NCBI RefSeq assembly: GCF_024506435.1
Contig: NZ_JANIET010000001.1
Coordinates: 1,302,001 to 1,366,000 of the forward strand
Reading direction: 5' to 3'
DNA length: 64,000 nt
Source of the DNA: Pantoea trifolii
GTDB taxonomy: Bacteria > Pseudomonadota > Gammaproteobacteria > Enterobacterales > Enterobacteriaceae
The stretch's first letter is position 1. Every line of letters begins with the position of its first letter. The notes beneath the pieces are model-generated. The model did no database searches, was not told the DNA's origin, and saw only the letters and a program-made list of their open reading frames with translations. Below are positions 56,518 to 64,000 of the stretch, one piece after another. Position numbers and translations under genes: made by a program.

Positions 56518-57069
56518 TCATAAGTTCCGTTTAAAGATAGCCGGTGCGCCGGCGTAGAGGGCGTTCTCTGGCACATTCGCTGTAACAACGCTATTTGCTG
56601 CGATAACGCTATTATCTCCGATTGTTACGCCGGGTAAGACCACGACGCCGGCCCCTAACCACACATTTTTTCCGAGAGTTATCGGGGCTGTAATCAATTG
56701 ATAGCTTCTTTGAGCCGGGCCACATGGATGGCTTGCTGTCGATAGCGTCACGTTCGGCCCTATCAATGAATTATCCCCAATCGTTATTGCCGAATTATCG
56801 AGAAAAACGCAGCCGGCATTAATGTATACGTGGCAGCCAATCGCTATATTGCCAAATTCATAAAAGAAAGGCGTTGTAACGATGCTTTCATCCCCAATTT
56901 TTACCCCAGATTTGGCCAAAAGGCGATTGTGTCGTTTACGGGATAAATTTCTGCTGTTGATAAGATTTCGGGCTACAGGAACCTCAACATATTTTACGAA
57001 GTGAGACAGGAAATACATCAGCATATTTTTTAATCTTCCATAATTTTGGCTCAACGATACAAATCGCAA
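56518..57069 (-). CDS. Hexapeptide-repeat O-acyltransferase
   Basis: The 183-residue protein has a left-handed beta-helix with the CysE/maltose-acetyltransferase layout: IAIGCHVYINAGCVFLDNSAITIGDNSLIGPNVTLSTASHP, then TLGKNVWLGAGVVVLPGVTIGDNSVIAANSVVTANVPENALYAGAPA. The acceptor is not known; related enzymes acetylate surface sugars or antibiotics. The gene and its upstream DNA are clearly more AT-rich than the neighbours, which suggests horizontal acquisition. No partner gene adjoins it. Confidence 0.85.
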   Translation of the reverse strand: MRFVSLSQNYGRLKNMLMYFLSHFVKYVEVPVARNLINSRNLSRKRHNRLLAKSGVKIGDESIVTTPFFYEFGNIAIGCHVYINAGCVFLDNSAITIGDNSLIGPNVTLSTASHPCGPAQRSYQLITAPITLGKNVWLGAGVVVLPGVTIGDNSVIAANSVVTANVPENALYAGAPAIFKRNL

Positions 57070-57342
57070 GCATTTAATTTAATCCTTTTCTTTCTACCAA
57101 TTCGAAAATTTCTTTGCAATAAATGCTGCAAGGCATAAAAAGTATTTATTACACTCTTTGACACTCCTCATTTCACAGTGAAATTCTTTACATTCCTTTT
57201 GGCTATATGAGCTGCGTTTTGGTTATAGCCAATACGATATTGATAGCAAAAAAAGCACGAAGTAAGCCGCTTGACCGCGCCCATCCCGATTCGCCAGGCT
57301 ACGCTTGATAGTCACACAATGAAAACAAATGAGGGAAGCGAG
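57070..57342. other. AT-rich intergenic region between acyltransferase and osmF
   Basis: About 270 bp, strongly AT-rich in its first half. It must contain the divergent promoters of the acyltransferase and the osmF operon, but I see no motif good enough to name. No gene. Confidence 0.6.
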
Positions 57343-58251
57343 ATGATAAAGCAGGGTTTATTGGGAATGATTGCATTGGCAATGAGCGTGGGTGCAGCGC
57401 AGGCGGCGGATCCGGTCAAAGTCGGTTCCAAGATTGATACCGAAGGCTCGCTTCTCGGCAACATTATTCTGCAGGTGCTGGACAAACACGGGGTAAAGAC
57501 CGTCAACAAAATCCAGCTCGGTACCACGCAAGTGGTGCGCGGTGCGATCACCGCCGGCGAGCTGGATATCTACCCGGAATATACCGGCAACGGCGCCTTC
57601 TTCTTCAACGATGAGAAAGACACGGCATGGAAAAACGCCCAGCAGGGCTACGAGAAAGTGAAAAAACTCGACGCCGAGAAAAATCATCTGGTGTGGCTGA
57701 CACCCGCGCCAGCTAACAACACCTGGACGATTGCGGTACGCGGTGACGTAGCGCAGAAGAACAACCTTAACTCGCTGGACGATCTCAGCGCCTACCTGAA
57801 AAAAGGTGGCACTTTCAAGCTGGCCGCCTCGGCGGAATTTATCGAACGCAGCGATGCCTTACCGGCGTTTGAAAAAGCCTACAACTTCAAACTCGAGCAG
57901 GCGCAGCTGCTGTCGCTGGCCGGTGGCGACACCGCCGTGACCATCAAAGCGGCGGCGCAGCAAACCTCTGGCGTGAACGCGGCGATGGCGTACGGCACCG
58001 ACGGTCCGGTGGCGGCGCTGGGCCTGCAAACGCTGAGCGATCCGAAAGGCGTGCAGCCGATTTACGCCCCTTCGCCGGTGATCCGCGAAAGCGTGCTCAA
58101 GCAATATCCGGACATCGGCAACTGGCTGCAGCCGGTCTTCAGCAAGCTGGATGAGAAAACCCTGCAGCAGCTGAATGCACAGATTGCGGTGGATGGTCAG
58201 GATGCCAGCCAGGTCGCGAAACAGTGGTTACAGACCAATAAGTTGCTGTAA
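57343..58251 (+). CDS. osmF: Osmoprotectant ABC transporter, periplasmic binding protein
   Basis: The ATG at 57343 gives a 302-residue precursor starting MIKQGLLGMIALAMSVGAAQAA (signal peptide); an ATG 24 codons upstream is possible but would bury the signal. The mature protein is very close to E. coli OsmF/YehZ: VKVGSKIDTEGSLLGNIILQVL, YTGNGAFFF, ANNTWTIAV, LAASAEFIERSDALPAFEKAYNF. E. coli YehZYXW is a low-affinity glycine-betaine-type importer under RpoS control. Order osmF-yehY-yehX-yehW is conserved. Confidence 0.94.
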   Translation: MIKQGLLGMIALAMSVGAAQAADPVKVGSKIDTEGSLLGNIILQVLDKHGVKTVNKIQLGTTQVVRGAITAGELDIYPEYTGNGAFFFNDEKDTAWKNAQQGYEKVKKLDAEKNHLVWLTPAPANNTWTIAVRGDVAQKNNLNSLDDLSAYLKKGGTFKLAASAEFIERSDALPAFEKAYNFKLEQAQLLSLAGGDTAVTIKAAAQQTSGVNAAMAYGTDGPVAALGLQTLSDPKGVQPIYAPSPVIRESVLKQYPDIGNWLQPVFSKLDEKTLQQLNAQIAVDGQDASQVAKQWLQTNKLL

Positions 58252-58254
58252 GCA

Positions 58255-59421
58255 GTGTCATCGTTGTTACTCAGACCGCGCCAGCAGCCGGTGCTGCTGG
58301 TGTTAATCACGCTTATCACGCTGGCGCTGTTTGCCTTGCCGCTACTGAGCTATGCCGCCAATCGGCTGGTCTCTGGCCAACCGCTGACCTTCTGGCAGGT
58401 GACCAACAGCGCACTGCTGTTGATTCCGCTGCTGTGGCTTTGGCAGAGCTTGTGGTGGTCGCCGCGCCGCATTCACGCGATAACGGTGCTGCTGGCGGCG
58501 GAGTTGCTGCTGGCCTTGCTCATCTGGCTCGCCGGACAGCAAGCCAGCGAACTGGCGAACAGCGGCAGCCCGCTGGCACGCACCGCGTTTGGTAGCGGCT
58601 TGTGGTGCGCGGCGGCGCTGGCGCTGCTGCTGGCGGCGGAAGCGGTTCGGCAAATCACGCGCAGTACGCCGTGGCGCATTGTGCTCAATCTGCAAATCTG
58701 GCTGTTGCCGCTGGCGCTGTTACTCAGCGGTCATCTCGATCGTCTCTCGCTTATGAAAGAGTACGCCAACCGCACGGCGGTGTTTGATGCGGCCTTCACG
58801 CAGCATTTGTGGCTGCTGGGCGGCACGCTCCTGCCGACGGTAATCATCGGTTTGCCGCTCGGCCTGGCGATTGCGCGCCGTCCGCGCTGGCAAAATGCTG
58901 CGTTTAGCCTGCTCAATCTGATCCAAACCGTGCCGTCGGTGGCGCTGTTCGGCTTGCTGATTGCGCCGCTGGCGGGATTGGTGGCGCATTTTCCGCTGCT
59001 GGCGCGTTGGGGCATCAGCGGCATCGGCATCGCACCGGCTTTGATTGCGCTGGTGCTCTACGCGCTGCTGCCGCTGGTGCGCAGCGTGGTGGCCGGTTTG
59101 CAGCAGGTGCCGCAGGAAGTGCGTGAAACCGCGCGCGGCATGGGCATGAGCGCGTGGCAACAGTTCTGGCACGCCGAGTTGCCGCTGGCGCTGCCGGTGT
59201 GGCTCTCCGGCCTGCGTGTGGTGGTGGTGCAAACCGTTGGTCTGGCGGTGGTCGCAGCGCTGATTGGGGCAGGCGGATTCGGCGCCATTGTTTTTCAGGG
59301 ATTGCTGAGCAGCGCGCTGGATCTGGTGCTGCTGGGTGTGATTCCGGTGGTGGCGCTGGCGGTGATTTTTGATGCACTGCTGCGTTTACTGTCGGCACTG
59401 CTGGAGAGACGTCATGATTGA
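58255..59421 (+). CDS. yehY: Osmoprotectant ABC transporter, permease YehY (GTG start)
   Basis: The 388-residue permease begins at a GTG 3 nt after the osmF stop. The N-terminal half adds extra membrane segments; the C-terminal half is a ProW-like permease with SLLNLIQTVPSVALFGLLIAPLAGL and the coupling loop VPQEVRETARGMGMSAWQQFWHAELPLALP. GAGGFGAIVFQGLL near the end is shared with E. coli YehY. It overlaps yehX by 8 nt. Confidence 0.93.
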   Translation: MSSLLLRPRQQPVLLVLITLITLALFALPLLSYAANRLVSGQPLTFWQVTNSALLLIPLLWLWQSLWWSPRRIHAITVLLAAELLLALLIWLAGQQASELANSGSPLARTAFGSGLWCAAALALLLAAEAVRQITRSTPWRIVLNLQIWLLPLALLLSGHLDRLSLMKEYANRTAVFDAAFTQHLWLLGGTLLPTVIIGLPLGLAIARRPRWQNAAFSLLNLIQTVPSVALFGLLIAPLAGLVAHFPLLARWGISGIGIAPALIALVLYALLPLVRSVVAGLQQVPQEVRETARGMGMSAWQQFWHAELPLALPVWLSGLRVVVVQTVGLAVVAALIGAGGFGAIVFQGLLSSALDLVLLGVIPVVALAVIFDALLRLLSALLERRHD

Positions 59422-60349
59422 ATTTCACCAGGTGAGCAAAGTGTTCGCCGGGAAAGAGGCGATACGTAACCTGTCGCTGAAGATTGAGAAGGGCAGTTTT
59501 ACCGTGCTGATCGGCACGTCGGGTTCCGGCAAATCGACCACGCTGAAGATGATCAATCGGCTGGTAGAGCACGACAGCGGCGAAATTCGCTTCGCCGGAG
59601 AAGCCATCGAAAACATGGATGCGCGCGCGCTGCGTCGCCGCATCGGTTACGCCATTCAGTCGATTGGTCTGTTTCCACACTGGAACGTGGCGAAGAACAT
59701 CAGCACCGTGCCGTCGCTGCTCGGCTGGCCGCAGGCAAAAATCAACCAACGCGTTGAAGAGCTGCTGGCGCTGCTCAATCTTGATAGCCATCTGGCGACG
59801 CGCATGCCGCATCAGCTGTCGGGCGGACAGCAGCAGCGCGTCGGCGTGGCGCGTGCGCTGGCGGCGGATCCTGAATTGCTGCTGATGGATGAACCTTTTG
59901 GCGCGCTTGATCCGGTCAACCGTCTGGCGCTGCAACACGAAATGTTGCGCATTCAGAAAATGTCGGGTCGCACCGTGGTGCTGGTGACGCATGACATCGA
60001 CGAAGCGCTGACGCTGGCCGATCAACTGGTGCTGATGGACGGCGGCGAAATCGTGCAGCAGGGCAGGCCGATCGATCTGCTGACGCAGCCGGTGAATGAC
60101 TTTGCCCGCGAGTTCTTTGGCCGCAGCGAACTTGGCGTGCGTTTGCTGGCGCTGGGGCGTGCGGGCAGCGCGGCGCGGCGCGGAGAATGGCTCGATGCCG
60201 AACCGATTGCCGCATCGCTGACGCTGCGTGAAGCGCTGTCGCAGTTTATTGCGCGCCGCACCGACAAATTGCCGGTGATCGATCAGCATCAGCAACCGCT
60301 CGGCGTGCTGCACTTCAGCGATCTGCTGCGCCAGCGGGAGGCGAGCTGA
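59414..60349 (+). CDS. yehX: Osmoprotectant ABC transporter, ATP-binding protein YehX
   Basis: The ATG at 59414 gives 311 residues starting [16 protein letters not shown], matching E. coli YehX; the longer upstream frame is only yehY overlap. Walker [10 protein letters not shown] near residue 36, signature [15 protein letters not shown] near 135, Walker B LLMDEP near 158. Part of a CBS-like C-terminal region ends in [10 protein letters not shown]. Overlaps yehY by 8 nt and yehW by 1 nt. Confidence 0.95.
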   Translation: MIEFHQVSKVFAGKEAIRNLSLKIEKGSFTVLIGTSGSGKSTTLKMINRLVEHDSGEIRFAGEAIENMDARALRRRIGYAIQSIGLFPHWNVAKNISTVPSLLGWPQAKINQRVEELLALLNLDSHLATRMPHQLSGGQQQRVGVARALAADPELLLMDEPFGALDPVNRLALQHEMLRIQKMSGRTVVLVTHDIDEALTLADQLVLMDGGEIVQQGRPIDLLTQPVNDFAREFFGRSELGVRLLALGRAGSAARRGEWLDAEPIAASLTLREALSQFIARRTDKLPVIDQHQQPLGVLHFSDLLRQREAS

Positions 60350-61080
60350 TGCGGCTGTTACGCGATCCGCTTTACTGGCTGCTGGCGGCCTTCCTGCTGT
60401 TGCTGTGGGGCTTGCCGCACAGCGGCCCGCTGTTTGCCCATTGGTTTCCGCAGCTGGAGCGCCCGCTCTATCAGCAGGAGAGTTTCTGGCGGCTGGCGCT
60501 GGCGCATCTGGCGTTGGTGGTCAGCGGCAGCCTGCTGGCGTTGCTGGTCGGCGTCGGCTGTGCGGTGTTTGCTACGCGTCACGCCGGGCGCGCCTTTCGT
60601 CCGCTGCTGGAAACCGTGGCGGCGGCCGGGCAAACCTTTCCGCCGGTTGCGGTGTTAGCAATTGCGGTGCCGGTGATGGGATTTGGCGCGACGCCCGCAG
60701 TAATGGCGCTGTTTCTCTACGGTTTGCTGCCGATTTTGCAGGGCACGCTGGCGGGCTTAGATAGCGTACCAGCCAGCAATCGCGAAATCGCGGTCGGCCT
60801 CGGCATGGGGCCGTGGAAACGCTTGTGGCAGATTGAACTGGCGCTGGCAGCACCGGTGATTATGGCGGGCGTGCGAACCTCGGTGATGATCAATATCGGC
60901 ACGGCAACCATCGCTTCCACGGTGGGCGCGGAGAGTCTGGGATCGCCGGTGATCATAGGTTTGAGCGGCTTTAACACCGCCTATGTGATTCAGGGCGCGC
61001 TGCTGGTGGCGCTGTTGGCGTTGATCTGCGATCGCCTGTTAGAGCGCGTGCAGCGTAAACTTAGTGGGTATGCACAATGA
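60349..61080 (+). CDS. yehW: Osmoprotectant ABC transporter, permease YehW
   Basis: The 243-residue inner-membrane permease has about six hydrophobic segments and the coupling loop [28 protein letters not shown] (about 141-168). It starts in the yehX stop (TGATG). The last 20 nt overlap the small yohO gene on the opposite strand. Confidence 0.94.
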   Translation: MRLLRDPLYWLLAAFLLLLWGLPHSGPLFAHWFPQLERPLYQQESFWRLALAHLALVVSGSLLALLVGVGCAVFATRHAGRAFRPLLETVAAAGQTFPPVAVLAIAVPVMGFGATPAVMALFLYGLLPILQGTLAGLDSVPASNREIAVGLGMGPWKRLWQIELALAAPVIMAGVRTSVMINIGTATIASTVGAESLGSPVIIGLSGFNTAYVIQGALLVALLALICDRLLERVQRKLSGYAQ

Positions 61081-61168
61081 GGCTGTAGCCGACCAGCATC
61101 ATACCGCCCATGCCGCCAAGCGCCATAATGGCAAACAGGGAACCGATAAGGAGTTTATTCCAGTTCAT
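61061..61168 (-). CDS. yohO: YohO, 35-residue membrane protein
   Basis: A 35-residue minus-strand ORF reads [19 protein letters not shown] then [16 protein letters not shown]. It has one membrane helix and aligns in length and pattern (MALGG-x-GG-x-ML-x-GY) with E. coli YohO, which lies in the same place next to yehW and mlrA. Function unknown. It overlaps the yehW 3' end by 20 nt. Only CAGG about 10 nt before the ATG could serve as a ribosome-binding site. Confidence 0.82.
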   Translation of the reverse strand: MNWNKLLIGSLFAIMALGGMGGMMLVGYSLIVHTH

Positions 61169-61208
61169 GAGGAGACCTGAGAAAAGAAATTTAGGGCGGC
61201 ATGATAAC

Positions 61209-61250
61209 GCGCACACCACGCCAGGCAAAGGCCGTGTGTGCGATTTTTAC
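61209..61250 (+). terminator. Possible terminator after the osmF-yehYXW operon
   Basis: GCACAC (61211-61216) can pair with GTGTGC (61236-61241), followed by GATTTTTAC on the plus strand. The loop is long and the stem short, so this is a weak call. It lies just before the mlrA stop codon. Confidence 0.4.
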
Positions 61251-61985
61251 TTATGCGGGATCGTGCAGGTGAATGGCAAAACCTTGTGCCTGCCAGTGTT
61301 CAAACTGCTCGACCTGGCGACGCGTTGGCTTTTTGCCGGTCCAGATAAACAGATTTTGTCCGGGGAATAACTCAGGGCGCGGCATGTCCAGCGGCTCCGC
61401 CAACACATCCATGCGCCAGCCTTGCTGCGACAAACGCCAGGCTTCCAGCCAGATGCGGGTACGATCTTCCACCGCCCAACCCAGCATCAAGGCATCTTTA
61501 CCGGCTTTTTTACGTCCACAGGCCAGACAAAACGCCACATAATCAATCAGCGCGCCATCAAGCAGACTGCACATGGTACGCGCGGTGTTCTGATCTAAAC
61601 CGAGACGCTGGCGAACCGGCACAAATACGTGATCGATTAACGCATCCACCGGATGTTCCCGGCCAATAGTGGCAATTTTAACGCGCAATTTCGCCGGCCG
61701 AACGTGGCGCAGTACGCTCATCAACTCTTCCTGCAGCGCCGACCAACCGTCATCCACATTGACGGTGGCGCCTTCCAGCAACGCTTTCACTTTGCCAACG
61801 GGCACGCCACTCTCTATCCAGCGTTTTATCTCTTCGATACGCTGAACATCTTCATCATCAAACTGCCGATGACCACCTTCGGTACGCTGGGGTTTTAACA
61901 GACCGTAACGTCGCTGCCAGGCGCGAAGCGTTACCGGGTTGATTCCACAGCGTTCGGCCACATCCCCGATACTGTATAAGGCCAT
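61251..61985 (-). CDS. mlrA: MerR-family regulator MlrA
   Basis: The ATG at 61985, behind GAGGACTTT, gives 244 residues beginning [42 protein letters not shown], nearly identical to the MlrA (YehV) DNA-binding domain. The C-terminal part (about 80-244) is related to cobalamin-binding light sensors of the CarH/LitR type, but I see no DxHxxG cobalamin motif. In E. coli MlrA activates csgD and curli. Two perfect GTTGTACAAC palindromes lie upstream. Confidence 0.93.
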   Translation of the reverse strand: MALYSIGDVAERCGINPVTLRAWQRRYGLLKPQRTEGGHRQFDDEDVQRIEEIKRWIESGVPVGKVKALLEGATVNVDDGWSALQEELMSVLRHVRPAKLRVKIATIGREHPVDALIDHVFVPVRQRLGLDQNTARTMCSLLDGALIDYVAFCLACGRKKAGKDALMLGWAVEDRTRIWLEAWRLSQQGWRMDVLAEPLDMPRPELFPGQNLFIWTGKKPTRRQVEQFEHWQAQGFAIHLHDPA

Positions 61986-62038
61986 AAAGTCCTCAAAAAT
62001 ACTGACCTGCATAACAACACCTTAACCCTCAGGCTTGG

Positions 62039-62067
62039 GTTGTACAACGATTTTTTAGTTGTACAAC
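62039..62067. promoter_or_regulatory. Twin GTTGTACAAC palindromes between mlrA and the XRE gene
   Basis: Two identical 10-bp palindromes (62039-62048, 62058-62067) are centred 19 bp apart with a T-run between. MerR-type regulators bind spaced dyads, so an autoregulatory MlrA operator is the first guess. No site of this exact form is known to me for MlrA. Confidence 0.5.
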
Positions 62068-62094
62068 TTGACCGTGTTGAGGATTCGTAGTGTT

Positions 62095-62136
62095 ATCTCA
62101 TATGTGAGATTTATTTCCCATAAATGAGAGGTAAAG
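62095..62136. promoter_or_regulatory. TCTCA-containing operator candidate before the XRE-cupin gene
   Basis: ATCTCA-TATG-TGAGAT (62095-62110) is a perfect palindrome, and ATGAGAG (about 62125) gives a further half site just before the XRE-cupin ATG. This resembles the autoregulatory operators of XRE-cupin repressors. Confidence 0.5.
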
Positions 62137-62700
62137 ATGTCTGCTTCGGATACCGACGATCGACTGGCGGCACGACTGGCCGAATTACGCGTACAACGCG
62201 GTTGGTCATTAGATGATTTGGCGATGGCGACCGGCATCAGTCGGGCGTCATTGTCGCGCATTGAACGCGCTGAAACGAGCCCAACAGCCGCTTTGCTTAA
62301 CCGCCTTTGCGTGGCCTACGGATTGACCATGTCGCGCCTGCTCAGCGAGGTGGAAGAGGAAGCCGCGCTGCTGCTGAAAGCGGAGCAACAGCCGGTGTGG
62401 CGCGACGACGCCAGCGGGTTCCTGCGCCGCAACGTATCGCCGCCCGGCAGCCACTTTAAAGCGGAAGTGGTGGAAGGCGTACTGCGTCCCGGCGCGCGCA
62501 TTGATTACGACGCGCCGCCGATTCAGGGGCTGGAGCAACATATCTGGCTGCAATCGGGCGAGCTGACCATCAGCATGGACGATCAACACTGGACGCTGCA
62601 GGCGGGCGACTGTCTGCGCTTCCATCTTACCGGCAAATCCGCGTTTGCCGCTCATGCCGAAGCCGGCGCGCGCTACATTTTGGTGGTATGCAAACCATGA
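62137..62700 (+). CDS. XRE-family regulator with C-terminal cupin domain
   Basis: The 187-residue protein has an N-terminal helix-turn-helix (RLAELRVQRGWSLDDLAMATGISRASLSRIERAETSPT, about 11-49) and a C-terminal cupin (about 110-185) with LEQHIWLQSGELTI and LQAGDCLRF. Proteins of this layout are local repressors that sense a small ligand. It overlaps the GNAT gene by 4 nt, so the acetyltransferase is probably co-regulated. The effector is unknown. Confidence 0.9.
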   Translation: MSASDTDDRLAARLAELRVQRGWSLDDLAMATGISRASLSRIERAETSPTAALLNRLCVAYGLTMSRLLSEVEEEAALLLKAEQQPVWRDDASGFLRRNVSPPGSHFKAEVVEGVLRPGARIDYDAPPIQGLEQHIWLQSGELTISMDDQHWTLQAGDCLRFHLTGKSAFAAHAEAGARYILVVCKP

Positions 62701-63215
62701 TTGAAATCGAACGTCTCAGCGCCACCCAGGCGCAGCCGCTTCTGGCGGCATTATGTGATGTGCTGCAGGGCTGTGTCGCCGACGGTGCCAGCGTGGGCTT
62801 TATTGATGCCGACGATCGCGCGGCCATTGCGCGCTTCTGGCAGGACAAAATTTACAGCCTGGCGAGCGGCGACAGCCAGCTGCTGGTGGCGTATCAGCAG
62901 GGCGTGATTGTGGCGACGGTGATGGTCGGTTTCAGCGCGATGCCGAATGGTCGCCATCGGGCGGAGATCAGCAAGCTGCTGGTGCATCCGCGCGCCAGAC
63001 GGCAGGGCATTGCGCGCCGCCTGATGCAGCAGGCCGAACAACTGGCGGCAGCGCAGGGCAAAACCTTGCTGGTGCTGGACACGCGCAGCGGCGACGTGGC
63101 GACGGATTTGTATTTGTCGATGGATTGGCAGATTGCGGGGTCGATTCCCATGTATGCCGAGTCAACAGAAGGTGTGCTAGATGCGACCACGGTGATGTTT
63201 AAGGTTTTGCGGTGA
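62697..63215 (+). CDS. GNAT-family N-acetyltransferase
   Basis: The ATG at 62697 overlaps the XRE-cupin stop (ATGA) and gives 172 residues; an ATG three codons earlier is possible. The acetyl-CoA motif A is visible as ISKLLVHPRARRQGIARRLMQQAEQLAAAQGKTLLVLDTRSGDVATDLYLSMDW. The acceptor is unknown. Followed directly by a large inverted-repeat structure. Confidence 0.88.
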   Translation: MIEIERLSATQAQPLLAALCDVLQGCVADGASVGFIDADDRAAIARFWQDKIYSLASGDSQLLVAYQQGVIVATVMVGFSAMPNGRHRAEISKLLVHPRARRQGIARRLMQQAEQLAAAQGKTLLVLDTRSGDVATDLYLSMDWQIAGSIPMYAESTEGVLDATTVMFKVLR

Positions 63216-63221
63216 TTGTGA

Positions 63222-63362
63222 TTGTGCCTGCTGTCCCCCTCCTCGGTCCTCCCCCATAAATGGGGGAGGAAGATGCTGCCACATGTCAGTGTTGAAGCTG
63301 CATGTGGCAGCGTCTCCTTCCCCCGCTTGCGGGGGAAGGCCGGGATGGGGGACAGCGAGCAC
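63222..63362. repeat. Large BIME-like inverted repeat
   Basis: About 140 bp forming two mirrored arms: GTGCCTGCTGTCCCCCTCC with GGGGGACAGCGAGCAC at the ends, and TGCTGCCACATG with CATGTGGCAGCG inside, plus inner palindromes CCTCCCCCAT-AA-ATGGGGGAGG and CCTTCCCCCGC-TT-GCGGGGGAAGG. It separates the GNAT gene from the convergent LysR gene. Confidence 0.8.
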
Positions 63363-63381
63363 AATCTTAAAACGCACCAAA

Positions 63382-64000
63382 TCAGTGCGCTGCCTCCGCC
63401 TCTGCCACGCCCAGCGCCTGCATAAACAGCCGGATAATCGGGTTTATTTTGCGGCCCTTCTTCATCATCAAACAAAACGGGTTTTCACGGCGAATCGAAT
63501 CATCGCCCAACTCACACAGCTGACCACGCGCAATAAACGCGGCGGCATAATGTTCCGGTAAATAACCAATAAAATGGCCGGTTAAAATCAGCATGGCGAC
63601 AGATTCAACCTGAACCGCCTGCACGCCGCTGTCCTGCAACGGAATGATGCGACGATCGTCGCGCGGCGTCACATATAAATGATTAATAATTTTCTGCTCA
63701 CGTAATATGTCCGTCGATATATTTTTATCGCACGATCCAGAATATAAAGGATGTGACATGGAGCCATATAATTTTGAATATTCCTTATAAAGCGGGAAGT
63801 AATCAAAATCACTTTTCATTTCATAAACTGGTGCAATACCACAATGAAAACGGCCTTCACTGATGCCGCGCTCAATATCATCTAACTGTGAGGTTTGCAG
63901 TCGAATTTGTACCTTTGGCGCTTTCTGGTGCAGCTGTTGCACCGCCGCGGTGACCGGCGATTGCGGATCGGAAATGGTGTTATCCACCACGCAAATGGCA
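63382..64000 (-). CDS. LysR-family transcriptional regulator, partial
   Basis: Only the effector-binding domain (about 206 codons, reading AICVVDNTISDPQSPVTAAV onward) is in the window; the gene continues past the right edge and the HTH is not visible. The segment AVVQLLHQKAP-like region, GRFHCGIAPVYEM and ILTGHFIGYLPEHYAAAFIARGQL fit the LysR substrate domain. Its middle third is AT-rich. The regulated genes are probably further right. Confidence 0.85.
   Translation of the reverse strand, partial: AICVVDNTISDPQSPVTAAVQQLHQKAPKVQIRLQTSQLDDIERGISEGRFHCGIAPVYEMKSDFDYFPLYKEYSKLYGSMSHPLYSGSCDKNISTDILREQKIINHLYVTPRDDRRIIPLQDSGVQAVQVESVAMLILTGHFIGYLPEHYAAAFIARGQLCELGDDSIRRENPFCLMMKKGRKINPIIRLFMQALGVAEAEAAH

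Noticed and set aside
59015..60313. 432-codon minus-strand frame antisense to yehY/yehX
   Set aside because: A shadow of the GC-rich coding strand; the plus-strand genes have full domain support.

Overview
The window looks like a chromosomal segment of an enterobacterium, most likely Pantoea or a close Erwiniaceae relative. GC content is fairly high, nearly every gene is a recognisable core enterobacterial gene, many intergenic gaps carry short GTAG-headed palindromic repeats, and galE is missing from the gal operon. I saw no rRNA, tRNA, CRISPR array, prophage or complete insertion sequence.

Layout. (1) Positions 1-31058 follow the E. coli 17-18 min order: galTKM (no galE), modF-modE, acrZ, modABC, ybhA, pgl, ybhB, bioA / bioBFCD, an orphan ABC ATPase, uvrB, ybhK, moaABCDE, yaiW (elsewhere in E. 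coli), ybhL, ybhP-clsB-ybhN, ybhQ, rhlE. (2) Positions 31063-62012 correspond to the E. coli 48 min block read in reverse: dusC, yohF, yohD, yohC, pbpG, dld, bglX, osmF-yehYXW, yohO, mlrA. It is interrupted by lineage-specific cargo: an MFS transporter, pit-ppk2, a CorA/ZntB-type channel, ldtB, a GH15 enzyme, a DUF3772 MscS channel, an MpaB-like protein, a SUFU-like protein, a chemoreceptor, idi and an acyltransferase. The rhlE/dusC boundary joins the two blocks. (3) The right end has an XRE-cupin regulator with a GNAT enzyme and a truncated LysR gene.

Functions that work together. ModE is encoded here, and two ModE-like 24-bp boxes lie in front of modA and moaA, so molybdate uptake and molybdopterin synthesis form a local regulon. 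moaA also has an FNR-like box and a Moco-riboswitch-like leader that hides its Shine-Dalgarno sequence. The biotin genes share a BirA-type operator. uvrB has a LexA box and upstream DnaA-box-like sites. The gal genes keep E. coli-like GalR/CRP signals directly before galT. pit and ppk2 pair phosphate uptake with polyphosphate metabolism.

The most unusual structure is a pair of non-coding elements (inner spans 9993-10692 and 32036-32567). Both have 19-bp terminal inverted repeats, and both appear inserted inside a copy of the dispersed GTAG-REP palindrome, flanked by a 12-bp direct duplication of the REP core. I read them as a REP-targeting, MITE-like family; this is an inference from sequence alone.
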